Positions 51,864-53,744 of a DNA stretch of 53,744 nucleotides are shown here, piece after piece. Below the pieces are notes generated by a model. The model was not told the origin of the DNA. It did no database searches and saw only the letters and a list, made by a program, of their open reading frames with translations. Positions within the stretch are counted from its first letter, which is position 1. Every line of letters begins with the position of its first letter. The stretch is from Planctomycetaceae bacterium (GTDB lineage Bacteria > Planctomycetota > Planctomycetia > Pirellulales > Pirellulaceae): NCBI GenBank assembly GCA_012729315.1, contig JAAYDI010000152.1, positions 1 to 53,744 on the forward strand, written 5' to 3'. The position numbers and the translations under genes are program-made.

Positions 51864-51867
51864 CGGG
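51838..51867. repeat. Tandem 18-bp near-repeat at the gene overlap
   Basis: On the minus strand CCCGATGAGGTATAGCGA is followed by CCCGATGAGGTGTAGTGA. The first unit holds the oxidoreductase stop and one start codon, the second an alternative in-frame start. The duplication therefore created two possible coupled starts for the propeller gene. Confidence 0.75.
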
Positions 51868-53286
51868 CAACAGATACGGGGCGCGGTAGGAACCGGCAAC
51901 CAGGGCGTTCGCCTGGTCGTGGTTCTGGAAACACTCGTTCTGCATGTCAACATCGAGCCACTGACCGAGCGTGATCGTCGGCGCATCCACATCGATTTCG
52001 TGGGCCTTGAGATGCGTCACCAAACGATCGAACATCTCCTCCAGCAGCGCCACGCCGGCGATCTGCTCGCGCACCTCAGCTTGCGATGCCAGCCTGCCCA
52101 CGCGGTACGAGATGTTCCCGAGATGTGTCACGGCCGTGGAACGATGCCCTTCGAAGACGTCTGCATTCAGCTCCTCCCGCCGCCCGCTGCGCACGGCGCG
52201 GATGAAGTTCTCGAAGTGATCTTCACCTCCGCCAAACGTCTGAATCTGCTGGCCTTGGTTGTCAAACACCTGGCCTGAACGGACGAAAGCGTAACCGTCC
52301 GCGCAGTGGGCACAGACGTCGGTCTGGGATCCGCGGAAATTCGGCACCGCGTTGGACCCCTTGGCGGCACGCAGATTGTGGACCTCGTACAGCACCGGCC
52401 GCGACGGAAAATCGTAGTAAATGATCTGCGTGTTCGGTACATCGCCGGCGTCGTCGAACACGAACCGCCCCCCGATGCTGAGCACCCGCCGCGGCAGCTC
52501 CGGCTCGTTCAACAGCCAACGCGCCACATCGATCTCGTGCACGCCTTGATTGCAGGATTCACCGTCCCCCTTGTCCCAGGTGAAACTGCAGTCGTACTGC
52601 AGACGGTCGCGGTAGATCGGCCCATTGTCCGCCGGACCACACCAGAGGTCGTAGTCCACGGAGTCCGGGATCGGCAGTGGCGTGTCCCGTTTGCCGATAG
52701 AGGTGCGCGGCTTGTTGGCGTACGCCGTCAAGTACTGGATCTCCCCCAGGTGCCCCTCTTGAATGTGACGAATCGTGTCGATGGCCGACCGGGTTGAGCG
52801 GGCCTGAGTGCCGATCTGGACGAGCCGGTTGTACTTGCGCGCGGCGCGGACCATCGCCTGCCCTTCGCGAATGAAGTGCCCCAGCGGCTTCTCGACGTAC
52901 ACGTCCCTCCCCGTCTGGCAGGCCCAGATGGTGGGCAGCGCGTGCCAGTACTGCATCGTGGCTACGGCGACAACATCGATCTCGGCCTTGTCGATCATCT
53001 CCCGCACGTTCACGAACTGGGCCGGCTCGTTGTGGAACGTCTCCTGGATCCGCTTGGCCGATGCAGCCAGCCGCTGCCGATCTGGATCGCACACAGCCGC
53101 TACTACCACCCCCTCCTGAGCGCCGAAGCGATCGATGTGGTGATTGCCGCGACCACCGCAACCTACGACGCCCACACGGATCGCGTCATGAGCACCAAGC
53201 ACGCTGGGGGAGGCCACCTGAGGCAATCCGAACACAGCCGCAACTGCGGCGGATCGATGCAGAAACTGTCGACGTGTCAAGGCCAT
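51853..53286 (-). CDS. Tat-exported Gfo/Idh/MocA oxidoreductase (3)
   Basis: A 477-residue protein; ATG 53286 follows GGGAG and opens a Tat signal (MALTRRQFLHRSAAVAAVFG). Rossmann features are IRVGVVGCGGRGNHHI, VVVAAVCDPDR, IDVVAVATMQYWHALPTIWACQTGRDVYVEKPLGHF. The catalytic domain shows DLWCGPADNGPIYRD, NQGVHEIDVARWLL with the expected His, and HFENFIRAVRSGRREELNADVFEGHRSTAVTHLGNISYRVGR. It probably oxidises a glycoside or sugar in the periplasm. It is the first gene of a two-gene unit with the oligogalacturonate-lyase-like propeller, which suggests a uronic-acid or pectin-derived substrate. Confidence 0.9.
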   Translation of the reverse strand: MALTRRQFLHRSAAVAAVFGLPQVASPSVLGAHDAIRVGVVGCGGRGNHHIDRFGAQEGVVVAAVCDPDRQRLAASAKRIQETFHNEPAQFVNVREMIDKAEIDVVAVATMQYWHALPTIWACQTGRDVYVEKPLGHFIREGQAMVRAARKYNRLVQIGTQARSTRSAIDTIRHIQEGHLGEIQYLTAYANKPRTSIGKRDTPLPIPDSVDYDLWCGPADNGPIYRDRLQYDCSFTWDKGDGESCNQGVHEIDVARWLLNEPELPRRVLSIGGRFVFDDAGDVPNTQIIYYDFPSRPVLYEVHNLRAAKGSNAVPNFRGSQTDVCAHCADGYAFVRSGQVFDNQGQQIQTFGGGEDHFENFIRAVRSGRREELNADVFEGHRSTAVTHLGNISYRVGRLASQAEVREQIAGVALLEEMFDRLVTHLKAHEIDVDAPTITLGQWLDVDMQNECFQNHDQANALVAGSYRAPYLLPDEV

Positions 53287-53496
53287 GGCAAGGCTCCCAA
53301 GTTGCGGTGATGCGGCAACATGATGCGGCAATACGCGCCACCGGCCGCAACACGGATTGCTGGTCCGACAAGGAATCACGGGCAGGGGAACAGGCTGCCC
53401 CGACTCTTTATGTATCGCGTCCGCCGAACAGATGCAACGGTAGACGCGGGGAATAATGGGAATTCAGGAATACGGAATTAACGAATTCGGCTTGTC

Positions 53497-53516
53497 AGCC
53501 GTGCTTACTTGTTAGC
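53497..53516 (-). repeat. Short repeat C, copy 2
   Basis: On the minus strand this reads GGCTAACAAGTAAGCACGGC, matching the first 14 bases of 5295-5315. It sits 87 bp from copy 3 in opposite orientation. Confidence 0.55.
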
Positions 53517-53598
53517 CGCGCTGAAGGAACGGACCGCGGGCCCAGCAGCTGCGCTCGCTCGGAAACGGAACCGGAACCGACTGGACGCTTGCCATGTC

Positions 53599-53622
53599 GC
53601 ACGGCCAACAAGTAGGCCGTGC
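53599..53622. repeat. Short repeat C, copy 3, as a perfect hairpin
   Basis: GCACGGCC-AACAAGTA-GGCCGTGC is an 8-bp perfect stem whose loop carries the AACAAGTA word of repeat C. It directly abuts the right arm of inverted repeat B, so B and C may be parts of one composite element. Confidence 0.7.
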
Positions 53623-53623
53623 C

Positions 53624-53744
53624 TGGCGTGGTGAAAGGCCCGAAGAAACGGCCCTGGTGCCGGTTTTGACATTTGTTGCACCGGTGAGCCACTTCGCATT
53701 AACGGTTTACTTCTCACTGCGAACCCTGTGTCAGGTTGGCGACC
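53624..53744 (-). repeat. Inverted repeat B, right arm (121 bp, continues past window)
   Basis: This is the reverse complement of 202-322 with about five mismatches and no gaps. It runs to the last base of the window, so its outer end is not visible. No gene is present; an open frame across it is the repeat itself. Confidence 0.9.

Noticed and set aside
1-53744. tRNA, rRNA, integrase, transposase or prophage genes
   Set aside because: I looked for these on both strands and saw no supporting cloverleaf, rRNA core or DDE/tyrosine-recombinase motifs; by eye this is not exhaustive.

Overview
The window is a high-GC bacterial chromosome segment that reads as a planctomycete, probably Pirellulales-like. 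The pointers are several Tat-exported Gfo/Idh/MocA oxidoreductases, a DUF1080 domain, two secreted propeller/c-haem proteins related to the hydrazine synthase alpha subunit, a giant PKD-repeat protein with an N-terminal LEDRRVLS motif, many secreted glycoside hydrolases, and dispersed non-coding repeats. I see no rRNA, tRNA, CRISPR array, integrase or transposase. Family names are from memory of motifs; no search was run.

Layout. 1-612: repeat-rich DNA, including one arm of an inverted repeat whose other arm closes the window (53624-53744). 613-2617: a beta-helix protein and glpF. 2618-5398: two copies of a ~330-360 bp repeat flanking an exported ADP-ribosylglycohydrolase-like gene, plus a glycosidase remnant. 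5399-7744: first HZS-alpha-like haem protein. 7779-13749: exported sugar isomerase-like protein, sigma factor, cysteine synthase, LRR lipoprotein, first Gfo/Idh/MocA protein. 13778-18614: GH5-like gene divergent from an IclR regulator that is translationally coupled to the second HZS-alpha-like protein. 18616-24166: third repeat copy, His-rich substrate-binding lipoprotein, CxxC lipoprotein, FtsX-type permease, MFS transporter. 24302-28468: Dabb protein, conserved small protein, Fe-S aldo/keto reductase, RRM protein and a Dnmt2-like methyltransferase. 28552-37151: ADP-ribosylglycohydrolase/DUF1080 fusion, glpD, PQQ-propeller protein, Tat AKR-like protein, and a secreted methyltransferase/nucleoside-hydrolase fusion. 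37325-41707: 1460-residue PKD protein. 41773-53286: two more Gfo/Idh/MocA proteins, a broken GH127 gene, a clan GH-A glycosidase, a HEAT lipoprotein and an oligogalacturonate-lyase-like propeller.

How it fits together. Most products carry Sec, Tat or lipoprotein signals and look like polysaccharide and glycoside catabolism outside the cytoplasm. Three exported Gfo/Idh/MocA dehydrogenases, one exported TIM-barrel isomerase-family protein and a DUF1080 domain are the parts list of the recently described 3-keto-glycoside route, which is an inference here. GlpF plus GlpD gives glycerol uptake and oxidation. The more unusual items are the Dnmt2-like gene near an RRM gene, the secreted methyltransferase/nucleoside-hydrolase fusion, the two HZS-alpha-like proteins, and a repeat whose 5' tail lies directly upstream of two unrelated genes.
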